NCBI RefSeq assembly: GCF_025200715.1
Contig: NZ_CP104143.1
Span: forward strand, 1,860,001-1,924,000
Length of the DNA stretch: 64,000 nucleotides
Direction: 5' to 3'
DNA from: Rhizobium sullae
Lineage (GTDB): Bacteria > Pseudomonadota > Alphaproteobacteria > Rhizobiales > Rhizobiaceae
Numbering within the stretch: position 1 is the stretch's first letter; the number at the start of each line of letters is the position of its first letter. Both the position numbers and the translations under genes were made by a program. This document shows positions 63,384 through 64,000 of this stretch, piece by piece. The notes under the pieces were generated by a model. The model was not told where the DNA came from and did no database searches. It worked only from the letters and a program-made list of their open reading frames with translations.

Positions 63384-64000
63384 GCCTCGTCCTTCTTCTT
63401 GGTCGCCGTCTTCTTCGAAGCGGCCGCAGTCTTCTCTGCCGGAGCAGGTTTGGCCGGCCCAGCCTTTGTTGCTGCGGCCGCGACGGTCTTTGCAGCAGCC
63501 GCGCGCTTCGGCTTTGCAGCGGGAGCGGCGGCAATTGCAGCCGCAGGCGGCGCCTTCCCGGCGGCAGCGCGGGGCTTGCGCGCGGCCTTCGGCTTTTCGA
63601 CAACAGTGGGTTCCGGCGCCGGCGCGACGACAGGCGGCGTTTCCGGCAGGCTCATCGACGGCTCCGGCGCGCTGACCGGCGGCGCTTCGGTCTTGTTTTC
63701 GACTGCCGTTGCCTTCTGCAGGTCAGCCTTGATGTCGTTGCCCATCTGGCGAAGCGGGTTCATCGCCTCGCGCAGGCTGTTTGCCGGATTAAGGCGCTGC
63801 GCATCGCTGATCGTCTGGCGTACATCGTCAAGGTCCGCTTCGCGCAGCGCCTCGTCGAACTGGGCGCGGAATTCGCCCGCGACCTTCCGGGCACGCTGCG
63901 TCATCTTGCCGAAAGCGCGCAGCATCGGCGGCAGATCCTTCGGACCGACAACGACGATCAACACGACCGCGATGACAAGCAGCTCGGTCCAGCCAATATC
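63380..64000 (-). CDS. tatB: Sec-independent protein translocase TatB, 5' end missing
   Basis: A partial gene of 206 readable codons; the first codon or two lie beyond the window. The visible N-terminus DIGWTELLVIAVVLIVVVGP is the TatB membrane helix (probably preceded by Met-Phe), followed by the amphipathic helix KDLPPMLRAFGKMTQRARKV. The C-terminal half is an Ala/Pro/Lys-rich low-complexity tail, usual for rhizobial TatB. TatB hands substrates from TatC to TatA. tatA should lie just outside the window. Confidence 0.95.
   Translation of the reverse strand, partial: DIGWTELLVIAVVLIVVVGPKDLPPMLRAFGKMTQRARKVAGEFRAQFDEALREADLDDVRQTISDAQRLNPANSLREAMNPLRQMGNDIKADLQKATAVENKTEAPPVSAPEPSMSLPETPPVVAPAPEPTVVEKPKAARKPRAAAGKAPPAAAIAAAPAAKPKRAAAAKTVAAAATKAGPAKPAPAEKTAAASKKTATKKKDEA

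Overview
The window is GC-rich chromosomal DNA from an alphaproteobacterium, most likely Rhizobium of the R. etli/R. leguminosarum group. This rests on the run tatB-tatC-serS-surE-pcm-nlpD, yajC-secDF, a fused SecDF, a class I PHA synthase, DUF1127 mini-proteins, and an sRNA that matches the rhizobial alpha-r14 (NfeR1) family in structure. The species call is inference; no rRNA is present.

Layout. 1-10.1 kb: a surface-polysaccharide region with a partial methyltransferase, an overlapping ATP-grasp/Gfo-Idh pair, a DegT-type aminotransferase, a glycosyltransferase and the complete dTDP-rhamnose set rfbC-B-D-A. 10.1-29.2 kb: mostly housekeeping (recJ, hom, a class I aminotransferase, phaC, map, sthA, tig, tRNA-Leu) mixed with accessory genes (O-methyltransferase, L,D-transpeptidase-like protein, hydrolase, APH-like kinase, adenylate cyclase plus RidA) and a decayed radC behind map. 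29.3-32.6 kb: two membrane proteins, the sRNA, and two DUF1127 genes each with its own terminator. 32.6-39.2 kb: a leftward polysaccharide operon (UDP-glucuronate-decarboxylase-like SDR, galE, cellulose-synthase-like GT2, DUF995 protein, frameshifted GH26-like hydrolase), followed by a small squalene-cyclase-like protein. 39.2-48.2 kb: AT-rich spacers, a LuxR-type regulator with a pseudo-receiver, and a type I secretion locus: an Asp/Thr-rich protein, a repeat protein, an ABC exporter and a frameshifted HlyD-type adaptor. 48.3-50.6 kb: a HEPN-like protein and a GNAT-TPR protein, both with Shine-Dalgarno sequences that can be paired. 50.7-64 kb: core genes trmFO, homologues of the complex I assembly factors NDUFAF6 and NDUFAF3, secDF, yajC, a DUF815 ATPase, nlpD, pcm, surE, serS, tatC and tatB (cut at the window edge).

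How it fits together. The rfb genes supply dTDP-L-rhamnose and the neighbouring transferases probably use it. The 34-39 kb operon looks like a polymerising beta-glycan synthase with its own sugar-nucleotide supply and a periplasmic hydrolase. The type I locus should export one or both large acidic non-RTX proteins. Its leader carries an intrinsic-terminator-like hairpin just before the first gene, a 14-bp hairpin separates the first two genes, and the exporter has Gln in place of the switch His. Three genes carry indels: radC (several, a true pseudogene), the GH26-like gene and the HlyD gene (one each, so either real lesions or sequence errors).
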